NCBI GenBank assembly: GCA_027946365.1
Contig: JAPEUQ010000002.1
Coordinates: forward strand, 1,364,001 to 1,428,000
Reading direction: 5' to 3'
Source: Kalmusia sp. IMI 367209
Taxonomy: Eukaryota > Ascomycota > Dothideomycetes > Pleosporales > Didymosphaeriaceae
DNA length: 64,000 nucleotides
In this document: positions 45,025 through 58,800 of the stretch, piece by piece
How the letters are laid out: every line of letters starts with the position of its first letter
Position numbering within the stretch: position 1 is the stretch's first letter
Translations under genes and position numbers: made by a program
The notes under the pieces: generated by a model
The model's database searches: none
The model's input: the letters and a program-made list of their open reading frames with translations, nothing else
Told to the model about the DNA's origin: nothing

Positions 45025-46843
45025 TCCTTCACCTGTGCTCTCTGCTGTAAGACGCACGTGTTGTTGTGACGCCTCTCCTATTGTATACTGAATCAGTGGG
45101 TTTCACCAGACCAAGCCCAATTGAGTGCCAAGTATACGAGCGTATCGTGTGTCGAGCGCGACTCTAGAAAGCGGAAATAGCGGATCGCGCAGCGTCTGAC
45201 AAAAGAGTAGGAGGGAAGATCCGAAGCGGTTTAGCACTGCAAAGCTCGATCTCGGCGTCGCGTTGCTCGGAGCGGCTTTTGCGAGAATCTGTCAGCCAGT
45301 CGTCGGACTCCAGCCTTCTTTTATAGATGCACTCCAAACTTTACTGTTCTCATGCGGGATCCACGGGACTAGAAAGGCAGCTCAAATGATGAGTATTCCA
45401 CAAACAAGCGTGGTCGGGTGAGAGGTGCAACAAAGAGTTTCTTCGTCGCAAATGGTCGTTGTCAGAAAGCCCTTTCTGGTAGGCTGCGCGAGAAGGGCGG
45501 AAGTCCGCGATCTTGCAGAACTGGCGCAGTGTTCGAATTCGGTGCGACGGAAAGGCGGCGAGCCTGGGGCGGATAGGCGTTCAATTGCCCCGTGTAGAAT
45601 TTGAGAGAGGGTAGGTGAAGGGGTTCGATTGAGCTGTGCGGGCGCGGCACACCGCGACTTTCCACGACACGATGATGTCCCTCCGCCAAGCCGCTAGTTT
45701 CTCCACGCAGCCATGACTCGCACCCCTAACGGTGCGGCGGGATGTCGCAAATGTGAACTCACTGGACAAAAAATTGAAGACTCACCAACGTATGTATTAT
45801 ATGTCTTGAGGCACATCAGCTCATAATATGTATGTAATAAATGCCATGGCTAGATCCGCATTTCCATGATCAAAATTCCTCGCCTGGCTCCCTCAAACCT
45901 GTGACTATCTACCTTTCTAGCCAAATCAAGAAAATTCCGCTGCGGCGATGGCCTCACAGGGTCTCAGAGTACAGACCGATCCATACAAGTATGAGATCTC
46001 TACACCCAGGGCACAGACGCGAGACTGTTCGGCCCCACCGGCCCCTCACTCACTTGACCACCTTAAGAAGCCATTTGCATGGAAGTTTGATATTCTTTCA
46101 ATTCATCCTACGTATGCCGTATGCCCTTTGAAAAAAATCATACACGACCTCTAAGCCACTCACGCTACTTGATCACCCCCTTCAGTCCCATGAACACCCA
46201 GGGAATCTCTGCGAATCAATCAAAAAAGCTATCAAAGCCAACTTGATGAAACAAAAGCACCATGCATTTACCTCGCCAAGCACAGAAAAAGCTCCAACCC
46301 GCCAATGCTCAAAAAAGATGTTCCACGTGTTGCATCATGCTTGCGTGCTGAACGCCCAGATGGTGGTATACGAAGGAAAATGTGGATCGCTATGACGGCG
46401 ACAAGTCAAACAAGACTGAAAGGTCTCATGAAGGTACACATGTGTGGGTGGAGGGAGTAAGACAGATTATGTGGGGGTCTCGAATGCTCGCAAATGAGAC
46501 CGGCCAAGGGCTCTCATGGTACAAGCGCGCCCCGAGGAGGAAATGAAAAGCTTCTGCAGCAGCGCGTGGGCTGCTTAAAACTCGAAATGCCAGATGTGTT
46601 CATAGTACTCCGACCGTGTATCGCAATCTCAAAACATGTTTGTTTCCCCCAGGTATTCTCATGACGCCGAAGTTCGCCCGCTTTCCAAGGATCGAAAGTT
46701 GATGAGAGAAATTAATCGCAATACATGATTAGCACTGCCCGTATCCAGCGGCTCCGAAGAGAATAGATCGTTGAGAGGTGGCACAAAGGAACGATGACGT
46801 GGAGAAAAGTCGTATCGCGAACCGAATTCGTAGGAGGATTTCT
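45025..46843. other. HSF1 promoter and 3' flank of SMI1
   Basis: About 1.8 kb without a convincing gene. CAGAAAGCCCTTTCTG around 45465-45480 is a near-perfect palindrome. I found no clear heat-shock element in the HSF1 promoter. The rest shows only short frames. Confidence 0.45.
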
Positions 46844-48421
46844 TTATATCTCAACCGTCTTGAGTTCAGACCCTTCCGTGGCAACAGGGCTCTTCAACGA
46901 TGATGGCTTAGACTCCTTTTTGTTCTCCTTGTCGCTACCGAAGCTCTGCCTTACGGGAGGGAAATCATCGCTCGGTCGCGGAGTGTCTACTGATATCAAC
47001 TTCTCCATGGGTGCACCAGCTTTGGCGTCGAAGTTGGTAAGCACGCGAATCGGTTGCGGACCTTCTTCAGCAACTCTTGCTAACGGGCTAGAAACGTGGG
47101 CCCGTGGGCTAACACCCTTGGACTTTTGGGACAAGCGGTGGGGACTTCTACCACGGTCCTCAGGGCCAATGACAGGGCTGCCATACGGGCTGCTGCCGGC
47201 GCTGCTAGGTCCTGCTGTCGCGGGAGCGTTCGGGTTCATTCGAAGAGTGCTGTTGGGCCGCTTCTTCGGTTGTCGGCGCCCGTACTTCTGATCGGTGCGC
47301 CAGCGGAGAATTTCCAGGTACGGCGGTTCCACGTTTTGTCGCTTCTTGAACTCCAGCAACTTTAGCTCACCGCTGTCCTCGTCAATGTGGACCTTATCGG
47401 TGGCAAGGTCGTCTGCTACCATGGCAAGCAGAGCACCCCACGAGCGAGCGACAACGTATTTGCAGTCATAGTCCCGTCCGAAGATGATGATCTGCCCCCA
47501 AGTGCCAGTGGGACCGGGAGCAAGATCAGTAGCGAGATAGTTGCCTCCCCAGTCGCGAGCGAGGGGGATCCAAGCGGGGTGGGCGTAGGCCTTCTGTACA
47601 GCATTCGGGGGCTGAGAATCCTGGCGAGCAAGCAGATCCTGTCGCCAGAGCGGGTTGGTGGACTGTTGAACTTGCGCAATGGGTGGTGCGGTAGATGAAC
47701 CTGCAAAGGCCTTGACCGGTATCTGCGGTGTCGCCTTCAAGTCTGGTTTAGGTGAGAGGTACTCCTCAGCCACTTTGCGCCAGTTCTGCCACTCCATGAC
47801 AATTTCTTCGCAGTCCAGCAACATACACCCGAATATAATTCCAGTTGGCAGACCACCGCGCTCCTGGCCATCGTGGACCTGCAGCGATTCGCGGACATCC
47901 ATAGGAAGGGTCGCATCCAACTCGTGCTCGAGCTCGTTCACATCGTTCGACGTTGCCCCTTCACAGAGGTTGTCGAAAAGCTCTTCATAGTGATCCTCGA
48001 CCCAACGATCCATGCGTCGCCACGAGTGACCGACCGGCGGAGCAGGAGGAAGACCCTCGTTGAAGTTCCGCATCTCCATCTCGCCGTTAGCGGTCTTGTC
48101 AAAAGTGTCCGAGTCTGCTGTTGCTTGGCGGCTTAATGACGAGCGCATGCCAGGAGAGTAGGGCGAAGACGGGGAAAGAGGGCCTTTGGGCGAGCCAATG
48201 AAGCCGTTGCTCATAGCAGGCTCCTCGTGTGTGTACGGAGACGAGAGATCGACCCGCGATTCGGCACCAGTGGTTGCGACGGCTGTGAGGGGAGCATGCC
48301 GGCTCTGGGGCAGGGGAATATGGCGACCGGTGCGGTAAGGCGAGTCGTGGGAGGCGTGTCGGTCATACGAGGTCATTGTGTGCCAGAAGGACTTCCATGT
48401 CGACGTTATGCTGCTCGCCAT
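46844..48421 (-). CDS. SMI1: Cell wall assembly/signalling regulator Smi1/Knr4
   Basis: Links the cell-wall-integrity MAP kinase pathway and calcineurin to glucan synthesis and growth-site signalling. Single exon from the ATG MASSITSTWKSFWHTMTSYD to 46844, 525 residues. Upstream in-phase sequence lacks sense and is treated as leader. The SMI1/KNR4 (SUKH) core is clear: WRRMDRWVEDHYEELFDNLC, LEHELDATLPMDVRESLQVH, DGQERGGLPTGIIFGCMLLD, and later WIPLARDWGGNYLATDLAPG with TWGQIIIFGRDYDCKYVVAR. Flanking segments are Ser/Pro-rich, typical of disordered Knr4 tails with many potential phosphorylation sites. The gene lies upstream of HSF1 on the same strand, with a 1.8-kb gap between them. Confidence 0.94.
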   Translation of the reverse strand: MASSITSTWKSFWHTMTSYDRHASHDSPYRTGRHIPLPQSRHAPLTAVATTGAESRVDLSSPYTHEEPAMSNGFIGSPKGPLSPSSPYSPGMRSSLSRQATADSDTFDKTANGEMEMRNFNEGLPPAPPVGHSWRRMDRWVEDHYEELFDNLCEGATSNDVNELEHELDATLPMDVRESLQVHDGQERGGLPTGIIFGCMLLDCEEIVMEWQNWRKVAEEYLSPKPDLKATPQIPVKAFAGSSTAPPIAQVQQSTNPLWRQDLLARQDSQPPNAVQKAYAHPAWIPLARDWGGNYLATDLAPGPTGTWGQIIIFGRDYDCKYVVARSWGALLAMVADDLATDKVHIDEDSGELKLLEFKKRQNVEPPYLEILRWRTDQKYGRRQPKKRPNSTLRMNPNAPATAGPSSAGSSPYGSPVIGPEDRGRSPHRLSQKSKGVSPRAHVSSPLARVAEEGPQPIRVLTNFDAKAGAPMEKLISVDTPRPSDDFPPVRQSFGSDKENKKESKPSSLKSPVATEGSELKTVEI

Positions 48422-50254
48422 TAGTGATGCCGCCGCAGAGGAAAGGCCCCAGGACCTTTGCCAGGGGAGGAGCTTACGATTGTGCCATGTCGGCGGTGTG
48501 AAACGAGCGGCGGGGGCAGACGGTGCTGCAGGCTGTGGGGGTGGAGTAGAGGCGCTGCAGAGAGAAGTGTGGGTGAAGATAACGAGGGTTGTTGAGTTTG
48601 GGGCGGTCGGCGAGTTGGGCAGGAGGTGAGGAGTCGGTCGCGGGTAGAGGAAGTTGGACACGGACCCCTGCGTGCAGAGAAGCTGTCCCCTAGTGCGTCA
48701 CCGTTGCAAAAAGGGATAATTAGCAATCGACGCACGCTGCTTGCGACGCTCGGTTGCGGGTCGAGTGGGCAATGGAACCAGCACGGCAATGGCGTATTGG
48801 CAGGCAAAAATGAAGGCAGAAGCGGCGCTGCGACACTGTGTTTTTGTTGTCTTCGGCGTTGCGTTGCTAGTCTGCGCAAGCGGACGGCCCTGGGCGCACT
48901 ACGTCTTGTCCTGGGCGCATGCTCGCCGCCGCGCTTCCTCACCTCACAATGCGGACTTCAACCATGCCGGACGCGGGCATTTTATTAATAGGAGCGACGA
49001 CGCACCGCCAGGCCTGTCGCGCGCTGCAGGCCCTCCAGACCTCCCGACCCTCCACCAGACCTCCTTTTCGCCTCTCGCAAGCCGTTATCATGACCCACGG
49101 CGTGCAGATCGGAGGCAATCTGCGGCACATTGGCCAGCGCCGCTGCTATTCGCCCACAGCCTGATCGTCCCTGAAAGCTTCCGCTCTCGGCGGCCAACCA
49201 ATCCCTGTGTTTCGCACGCTTTTCCTGTGCGCCAATCCAGCCGCCGCCGTTGTGCTGCTGTCGCCGCCGCTGAGCTTGTGAGACGCCGTTGCGGCGCCTG
49301 CTGCCATGGAACTTCCGCCACTGCGCGCCATCAAGCTTGAGCCGTCTAATAAGCATCTCGGGAGCTTGTTTGTGTCGAGGGCGCCATCTCGCCCCTTATG
49401 CGCCTGCCATGCCAACCTATTATCCTGCAACTACCATTGTACGTTGAAGCTAGGGACCTGCACACCGGTTCCCCGCACAACACTTGCTGACTGCGTATAC
49501 ATCATTACACTCGACTCTTCTGCTAGTCTCGATAAACATCCGATCAAGGGACACTGCCAGACCACGGCAGGCATTGCGGTTGACACGCCAACTGACGACG
49601 TGACGCAAGGTCGTCAACATCAAACACTAATTCCAAGATTATGCAGGCGAACAAGCATGGGCACATGACGGTCGCCACTTAGTTGAAAGCTGATATTGTG
49701 GTTGCCATTGTCTCTACTTGTAGTACCAGTTCCCAACCGTCCGTTCAGGTACTACGCCGCGTGCTACTCGATTGGCGACATACTCGCTTGGGTCGTGGTG
49801 GCGCCGCCGCCTTCGGCTGCCGTGCGTCGCTGTGCATCAAAGTATACGCCGCCGTCCTGCCAGAAGAGACTCCCGAGGTGTCGTCTTACCCGATTGAATT
49901 GCCGACCGTTGGATACAGGGAAGAAGCAAAAGGCGAGCGCAGCGCAGCCATCGTGAGGCTGCTGATTCCTACATGCGTGCTGCTAGGCAGATATCACAAG
50001 AGGCCCACGGTTGATAATGTCTACTTATTTGCGCATGTACGCACTAAATGTTACCCCGGATTCTCGGGTTTGCAGATTGGATCGGAGCCACGTGGATCGG
50101 AGAAAGACGTGAGACGTGGCTGTGGACAAGTGGCGGGTGACAAAGCACCATCTAGTGGTGACTCCCGAACTCCTGTCCGCCATGGTCTCGGGCACGGTCT
50201 CGTTTGGACTCTCAAGGGCAGGGGTTTTTCCACATTGCACACTACCGTGTAGCT
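48422..50254. other. SMI1 promoter region and GC-rich gap
   Basis: About 1.8 kb. The first kilobase is GC-rich and includes the SMI1 5' leader. Long frames run on both strands, but with composition and no motif to support a gene. A frame at 49683-50252 (plus) is open but unrecognisable. Nothing structured seen. Confidence 0.45.
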
Positions 50255-52390
50255 TTAGGGCCCTGCCTTGCCCAGAAACTGATAAAGCTCCTCTTGCAAC
50301 GGAAGCACGATACACTCGACGGCCGCCTGCAGAAATTCTGCGTCTTGCAGATTGGCACTAGGGTCATTAAAGCAACGAAGGCAGTGATCTACACGTAAAT
50401 TCGTGGTCAGTAAACGTCTCAAATGTAATGTGAGACCTGGGATCACTCACTGACTGCGCCTGAAAAGGCCGCGGATAAATTTTCTTGCTCCTCGTCTGCC
50501 CACTCGTAAGCCATAGCACAGAGGGTCCATGGATTGAAAGTGGCTCCTGCTGATTGCTTCTCTATCTCGCGATGATTCTCCGCGCTGACACCGAAGTACA
50601 GCTCTAGGAGGGCGATCGCAAGCGCCAGCAAAACTGTGTTTTTGTTTTGAAAGACCCGAGATTTCGGACGGCCGTTGGTGAGAACAGTCATCTCCCCATC
50701 CTTCGGTGCGACATATGGACGGTCAATGTCCACCAATCGAGGACCACTTGTCTGATGAAACAAAATGTCCTTTGCGCGCCACTGATCTTTGAACCAAGGC
50801 GTCGCATTGAGCTGCAGCGTGCTACTCGCGAGGGTAAGAGCCAGGCTGTATCGCTCCTTCTTGCTCAGCTTCGCCGGTCGACCGTTTACTGTGGGCGGTC
50901 GATCGAGAAGTTTTTCCAAGGAGAAAAACTCAGAAGAAGGAACTACCTTCTCAGATGCGCTGTCCACCGTGTAAGCGCCTCGCAGCTTACTCTTTGTATC
51001 GAACGAGAATCCAATGCATGGCGAGCTTTTGTGAAGCTGCTGAATGGACGCGCATAAGTCTTTGATTTCTTGCAGAGATGAGGCTCCAATCCCTTGCGGA
51101 TCAGTAACGGAGTAAGGTGGTGGCGGCTTATCGCCGAAAGAAACAGATTTCCGCATCCTATTTACTTTTGTCAGTGGGATCGCAATTCGCATAGCAGTAC
51201 AAGCTGCAAGTACGCAGCATCAACTGGTGTGAGGATTCGACTCACTTCGGCATGGTAGGTGGCTGCAACATCGCAGAGCTTCGATCCTCCTCTTCCTCTA
51301 CCACGATTTCTGCTGCTTGCCAACTCCAAAGTTGCGATACCTCATTTGGGTCGCTAGAAAAGGATACCTTGAAGTACGTCTTAGAAGTGTGGGATGATCC
51401 TTTCATGAGACCCGACGCGTAAAGATCGCTACGTTGGTCTAACTGCAAGCTCGTGCTATGCGACGACTGACAAGAACAAGACCAGCATGTAGACAACGTT
51501 TCGTGCAGTGTGATAGCATATTTCTGTATTCGCTGTAGGCGATTTGCAAAAGACGGCTTAATCGTTTTGCGACGGATCGTTTCGATTCTTTCGCTTTTGT
51601 CGGTGAACCTCTCGAGCTCTTTGTTGCAATCATCTAGCTCTTCCAACAATGCTTTTATTGATTTTTTAGACATGCCAAATTTAACCCGTTTGCGAAATTC
51701 AAACCGTTCGTTGCCTTTTTTAGGGTTTGCTGCCAGCATCGCCTCGAGGTCGTTCCGCGTCAACTAGTGGTGTAAGCAAGGAACTTGACGATGCCCTGAT
51801 ATGTGCATACCTCGGCTGCTCGATCGAGGTCCAGCTTGCTAGCAATTTTCTTGGTGATCCGCTCTATATCCCCTATAGTGTTTTGATACGCAATATATGA
51901 GTCCCCCAATCTGTCGCTCATCTTTCTCGCCATTGTAGTGCCCTTCCATAGCTCTCCATTTGGCTCTTGGAGGAGCTCTGCAAGTTCGAATTCGGTCGTG
52001 ATAGGCTCGAGCAGTATTCTTATCGTTTGCGCATAATGAACGTGCTGGTTTCTGAGCTTGCGGATGAGCTGTGGAAGCTCGCGCTCCCATCGAACGAAGC
52101 TTTTCACCGGATCGAGTCCCTCATTGTATGATTCGATGCCTACAACGCTGTCAGCGAGCGAAATTCTGTCTAAAGACAGAGCAACTACACACCAGAGATA
52201 ATGAGTGGTAAAACACCCAAGACCTACAAGCAAATGAAGAGTCAGTCCTTGTGCAGAATGCAATATCCTCTGCCATTCTGTAGCTATGCATGTGCTCGTA
52301 GGCGAGTACTTACTGTTCATAAGTTAGCACAAGGGTAGGCATGGTGGCCACAATTACTTTACCAAGGCCAGCAATTTCAACTCCAGACAT
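50255..52390 (-). CDS. DUF7580-type fungal protein
   Basis: Six-exon minus-strand gene of about 590 residues, reconstructed from splice signals. It starts MSGVEIAGLGK at 52390; a tiny second exon encodes VLGVLPLIIS. A helical N-terminal part follows (YNEGLDPVKSFVRWERELPQ, LIRKLRNQHVHYAQTIRILL). Then come exon 4 from 51763 and exon 5 with LYFGVSAENHREIEKQSAGA near the end. The last exon is CLRCFNDPSANLQDAEFLQA followed by VLPLQEELYQF. That C-terminal pattern marks the kinase-like DUF7580 domain of fungal proteins of unknown function, often near HET-type genes. The terminal intron begins GTGAGTGATCCC; reading through it would truncate the protein by 46 residues. It is head-to-head with the giant macro-domain gene. 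Function unknown. Confidence 0.8.
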
Positions 52391-52810
52391 AGTTGTTCTC
52401 GGCGCCGCGCAAGCAGGTGTCCGCTGTTTGCATGGGATGCATTTCTAGCATGCGCCGCAGTGTGGGGGAACGGAGGGAAAGCTCAAGCTCGAGATCAGAG
52501 AACTTGAAGATATGCACTGATTATTTTCTATGCCTACGCTTATCTCCGTATTTACGATGCATGAGCAGAGAGATATAAGGTCGCCTGGCGCGGCACAGTT
52601 CGCGGAGGCTGTGTGAGACGGAAGATCGACTGCGCTCAGCTTTCAGCCCCGCCTCAGACTCCAAATGGTTAGTCGGTCGGCACAGAGGAAAGGCACCTAC
52701 ATTGGAGTCTACCCTGGACAACACGCTTTGGCAACAGTCCTCGCATGCTTCAGTGGTACCTTCAAATTCCTCCTTGGCCTTCTGTATGAGCATCATGAGC
52801 GATCGAAGAT
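52391..52810. other. Shared divergent promoter (DUF7580 gene / macro-domain gene)
   Basis: A 420-base gap between two outward-facing accessory genes. A minus-strand frame of 99 codons crosses it (near 52520-52820) but overlaps the start of the macro-domain gene and lacks supporting features. No TATA recognised with confidence. Confidence 0.5.
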
Positions 52811-55800
52811 ATGTCCGCAATACGACTAGGCACCGCGGCCAACGTTCGTGATTTCCAGAATCTGCTCAACACACTTTCCACACACGAAGATCATGTGCTT
52901 GACTCCGAAACATTGCAAGATGAATTTGGAAGATTTAGAGTTTGGAGTGGGAATCTAGGGGCCCTGCAAAAGGGCCACAGTTCCCTAGACTATCGATTAC
53001 GCGATGCACCGCTGCTTTCGAACGAGGTCTCGAAACTCCTCAAAGAGCTCGAAGAGAACCTTCATGCTGGTATTATCCTCATCCCACACTCCTTGCTATG
53101 TCTAACGACCTTAGCTTACGATATCATCTCCGGTGTTCGTCTGCCATACGAGCAGCAATCGAAGTCAGACAGTCATGAGCAAGATGACGATGATAATGAA
53201 GACGACGATTTCTTCAGTGAGGATGAAGATGAAGATAGTGATCCTGGAGTTCCTAGAACTGAGCTTGGTATGCGCTTCCAAGAAGTCGTTGATATTGTAG
53301 ACAATCTATACAAGATTTCCGTGAGGATTCGAGCCCCGACGGTCCGAACACGATCACTCAAGGCAGCTTCTTATCAGCCCAAAGACTCTGAAACCGGGGT
53401 AGATCTTTTTGAACAGTATGCACTCTTCGACATGCAGCATACGCAAGAGCTTGTAAGATATCTTAGAACGCCACACATATCTGCTAGTGAAGCCTCCGAA
53501 GAAAAAGACGGACTTATCGAGCGTCTTGCGAAGGCTGTTACACTCCGCCGCCGACAATTTAAATATTGGCGACGTCATCGGGATAAACTAGGTATCTCTA
53601 CAATCGCAGAGGAACCGCAAGCGGCAGTCGCAATCGAACGACCAGAAGGTCCTCATCGGCACGACACTCTTGAAGCACAGCCCAGCACCCCCGCTCTCGA
53701 TGGACTTTTAAAACCAACGCCGAGTCAGAAGACTGGCAGAACCCTCCTCTCCGGTACGGAAGCGACTCATCACCACCAATCTTTAGACGACATTGTCGAC
53801 TCCAAATCGGTCACAAGTTATGCGGTAACGGTAAAAGACCTTTCAGGAAAGGGAATTGATCTGCCCCCACCACCAAGGGCAGCAGACGGGGAGAGAGATT
53901 TTGAATGCCCATACTGTAGGCATATACTTCCGTTTCGTCGTACGGTTTTGTATTAACTTTCAAAAGGTTTCATAATCTGCCCCGCAAGATACGGAAAGGG
54001 ACGACCATGGAGGTGAGATATTTCACCGTCACCACATATAGAAAGTCATTACTAAAGCGTAGATTAGGACGCATGTTCTCCAAGATCTACAACCCTATGT
54101 TTGCACGTATGCTGAGTGTCAAACATCCGATCAACTCTTTCGAAGTCGACGAGACTGGACTGAGCACGAAAGCAGCCATCGCAAAGCGTGGAGATGTCCA
54201 GAGCACCCCGAAGCGGTATACAAGACACAATCAGGGCTTCAAGAGCATCTCAAAAGGAAACACGGAGATAGCATATCTGAAGACCAACTCCCAAGCATTG
54301 TTAAGGTTGGCGAAACATCTACTGTGGATATGCGTCAAAAATGTCCCATCTGTTATGCCCCTGCGGATATGGAGGGTATAGGAGCCCTTCAAAATCACAT
54401 TGCAAATCATCTGGAGAGGGTAGCTGCATTTTCGCTACCTATTGACACTGACGACAAGTCGGATGGCGGTAGCTCGCAAGCATCACGTGGGAGGACTGAT
54501 AGCACAGATCGTATGACTGCAAGTAATCCTGACGACATCAGCGACTATAGTGATTATAGCAATGATGAAGCAGATGACGTAGGATTACTTCGCGAATCGG
54601 ACGTTATGGCCTCGTCTATCTCCGGAGATCAGCCAACACATGTACCCACCAGTCAACGTGGGCTTCTGTCTGAATCGCTTATCCGCACCCTTCCTGATGA
54701 TAGCGGGCAAAGGCTGGACCTGCTATTCTCCAACCAGGAAGCTGAGAGTGATGAGTCAGTCGACGAAAGCCCCGAAGAGGCTGAAGCTGAAGTAGAGGAA
54801 CATGTGGCCGAAAGAGAGACTTTCCGATTGTATCTATTATCCTTACCTGGGGCCCAATCGGTACGCTTCTATCGACGATACGGATCATGGAATGGCAATA
54901 TAAATTTCAGAGACGGGGATTTTGCCGCCAGGGCGATACATACATTTGACAAGGATCGCTACCCAAGAGTCAGGCTTCGCCAGAAAAACGCGAAGAAAGA
55001 GACGCTCAAATTCAGTGTCCTCCAGCACCAACAAATTAAACAAGTAGCATTCCGCTCCAAAGTCACATCAGTAGATCCCGGCTCGCCAAGTGTCTCGGCT
55101 GAATCTATGTCATCTACCACAACCAAAGAAGAAGCTCTATCGCCAATACTCACTGTATCCGATATACCGAGTCTGCGTTCGCTTTACCGATCAAAGGAGA
55201 TATTGCAACGGGATCAGAGCTATAGTCCGCAAGATGCTTACAATCAGATTATTTCTTTATGTTACTATAACATTACTCGATTAAAAGTCGATGCCATCGG
55301 TACGTGGAGCTGTAATATATTTGATTTGGCTTTACTAACTTCAAGTTCGCGCAAAGTTAACAGCGCCAACAACACACTCAGTCGGTCAAGTGCGGATTGG
55401 ACATTGAATAATATTATACGTAAAGCCGCAGGGCCAGGACTTCAGGAAGAATGCTCGGCGTTAGGCAGATTAAGGGTATGTGCATCCCTTTCTAAGGGCC
55501 GAGGGCAAAATGTCCACAGCTTGAGAACCTAGTAGGAAATTTGATTTTGACGGTCCACTGACAGCTCTGCAGACTTCTCAATCCGTTATTACCGGAGGCC
55601 ATTCGCTCCCAAGCAGTCATATAATTCATGTGGCTAGACCTCGATACACCGGTAATAAAGGAATGGGGCAGTACAACCTGCTCACGGAAGCCTATCGCAG
55701 TGCTTTACGTCTCGCGATGAGTCACAACCTGAAAACAGTCGCATTTCCCTGCCTAGGTACAGGCGGAGTAGGGTTCCCTACACGTATGGCCGCCCGAATC

Positions 55801-58800
55801 GCTCTCCAAGAGGCCCGCGAGTTCCTTGACGCCCACCATTCGAACCCTTTTGAACGTATTATATTTTGCGTGTATACAGATGATGATCACGCCGCGTATA
55901 CCGATTTTTTGCCTGTCTTCTTTCCACCCACGCATGGAGATCTGGAAAACGCGACCTCAGACAAGGTTTCTGAACACAGTGCAAAGTTCAGCGGCTTGAT
56001 TCAAGAAGTTTACACCCAAGTCGACAATGTCATGCAAGAAGTCCACAGCTTTAGCATCGAAGCCACGAATATGCCAAAACGCGTAGCTCAAGAGCTTTCT
56101 AGCATTGCGGTGATCCTTGATTCTTTCAAAGAACTCGTAATTCGCCCGGACGAAGAGGCTGAACGCCTTCTGTCGCGAATGATGGAGAACATAGAACTTC
56201 TGTGTTCGGTCTTGCTTGCTGTCTGTGGCAACATGACAGAGATGTTTGAACTCGCCGAGGGGAAGCAGAATCTAGGACAGCCTAGCCACCAACTCATTTG
56301 GGACGACTACAATTCCCATATGCAGACCTTCCAGGGACTGACGATCGTGGAGCTTGTCGACATCTGTCAGGAATTTGCGCAGCACTTGAATGACGTCCTG
56401 GAAAGAAATGCAGATATTCCATATGAGATGAAGACCATTGGGATTCGACTAGGCATCTGGCTTGCCAAACAGACAGGTCAAGGAACACGTAGCATCCGTG
56501 ACCACTTTGAAGAGGTCATGTTGACACGCGAATTTCAACGAGATGCCCCAGTCGTGGAACAAGCCGGCACTGTAAAACTGCACCAGATTCTCACTCTTAC
56601 TCGCTTGTATCAACTAGGTGATTTGGAGCAGAAAACAACTCTCGCCAGTCCCTCTACTCGCTTCAACTATATGGTTTGTCTTGCGAGGGAAGACATTGCA
56701 AAACTAGCGGTCGATGTCCTCGGTAGGTTACAACACAGACAACACACACCTAGCCATCGCTAATTTGAAACAGTCAATAGCACTGATGTGCACTTTTCAG
56801 GCATGGGTCGACTAGATCGTACCATTTTCCGGCGCGGTGGTCTCGATTTGCTGGAAGAATGCGCAAACCTCGCGCCCTGCAAAGAAGGCGACGTGAAATT
56901 GACCGGAGGTTACTCTCTGCCTGCGAAACACGTTCTTCACGCTGTACCGCCCACCATCTATCGAAAAGATACAAAGAATGTGCTACGCAACATGTATAGG
57001 GATATTCTTAACATGGCCAGCTCTTTGAGAGCGACCTCGATAGCGATCCCCTCACTTGGAACTGGTAAGCAATTTTGAAATCAAGACCTTAACTTGCGCG
57101 AGGAACAAAATTACTACGGCGCGATAATAGTCTCGTGTACCCATATTGAAATTTGCGCTGAATTTGATCTCACAGGCATGTTGAACTATCCTCGGAGAGA
57201 CTCTGCTGCGATTGCAATCGAAGAAGTTAAGCGGTTTCTAGAGTCTTTGGCAGCCGGTAATCCGATCGAAAAGATCGTGTTTGTGGTCAGTACTATAATC
57301 TCTCCCTTTCGTGCACTAACTCAGCGGTATCATCACCCCAGCACCATTTGACGAAGTACACTGACGCAAAGATGACTGCATAGGTTTATTCATCTAACGA
57401 CGAGTTCGTTTACAAGTCACTACTACCAGTATACTTCCCACCACTCGACTTGAATGTCAACCGAGCCCTCCCCGGAAGTATTTCTACTTCCACCGAATCA
57501 TCTTCTCTACCACCTCGCACGCTCTTTGGCACATTGGGAGAGGCATTCCGCAAAGTAACATCTGGAAAGCAGCCCGCCGGAGCCAATCAGCGGTCTCTAC
57601 AGTCAGGCGAAGAGGATACACTCATTAGTTTCGAGACGCATGCAAGGGGATGCCCAACATGCAGTAACATTCCGAGAATCTACTCAGAAGGCAAAAATCT
57701 GTGTGGCGATGGATATCGACTTGCGGCGTTGGTCTTACAGTATTTTTACATGTCGACTGAGCAATCTGTATACTCGATGACGGCCGAAAACCGGGAGCAG
57801 GTAGAGATTCCAGAGGACTTTGCTATGTGTCTGGAATTACTCACTACTGTCGAGAAAAGCTTCCGCGATCCAAGTCGACGCCAGCCTTTCGTCAGCCCCA
57901 ATCAACCATGGCCAGGTCTGTCCCAACGAAGGCTGGAGAAAGAACCCCTTCCGCCGGGTGTTACACTACACAACGTCGAGGTCACCGTCACTACTCGAGA
58001 TGACGCCGAGAGGACCTTCGTAAAAGTATACATTTGGTCGAACGCCACGCGCGGCTGGCACGACTTCCAGTCAACCGAGCCATCACTACATATAACACAT
58101 GGGAAGCTCGTCATACACGAGGGAGGATCCATAAGTACTTTCAAATCGTCCATTTGGCTGAGTCTCACACCCCGCTCAACCATCAGTAGATATTCTGATA
58201 CGGAAATTCTTGTTGACAATGTCAACGGAGACAAGGAAGCAGAGATTGAACCCGGTGATCGGTTTATGCTGAGGTGTAGATCGCAGACGGACTGTGAGAT
58301 GTTGCTACCAAGACTGAAGCACGCTGCAGATAACAGCCCAGATGTTGTCAGCGCAGATTTGGAAGGAAGTGCTATTTATTCACAGCCTACACAGAGCACT
58401 CGATACAATTTCAGAGAAGACCTCGATGCTTTGAAACGGCGTTGGAAGCAGCAAGAAGAATATGTCAGCGGACAGTCAGACACCGAACACTCGACAGGGC
58501 TCAATCTCCCCTCGGTTCCAAAGAATGACCCAGTGAGGCGACGTGGATCTGCGACCGACGATACACGTACGACAGATCTCCAAAATCGCATTCAAAAGCT
58601 CACATCAGCCTCGGCGTCACTGAATGCAATGGATACAGACAGTGGAAGAATCTCCAATCCTCCTTTCCCTGGCTTCCTCGAACATCGTGTTCTCACCTAT
58701 ATTGAATCTCGTGCGCAAAACGCTGTCAACGAACAGGAACTTGCAATCGAAATGAACGAGAGTCGCGTGAACATATCCGAGGCGGCAGAGCGCCTCATGT

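Noticed and set aside
49683..50252. A 189-codon plus-strand frame
   Set aside because: No motif, no signal peptide and overlapping antisense frames; it runs directly into the 3' end of the DUF7580 gene.
52521..52820. A 99-codon minus-strand frame in the divergent promoter
   Set aside because: It overlaps the start of the macro-domain gene, and the DUF7580 gene already has a typical MSGVEIAGL start.
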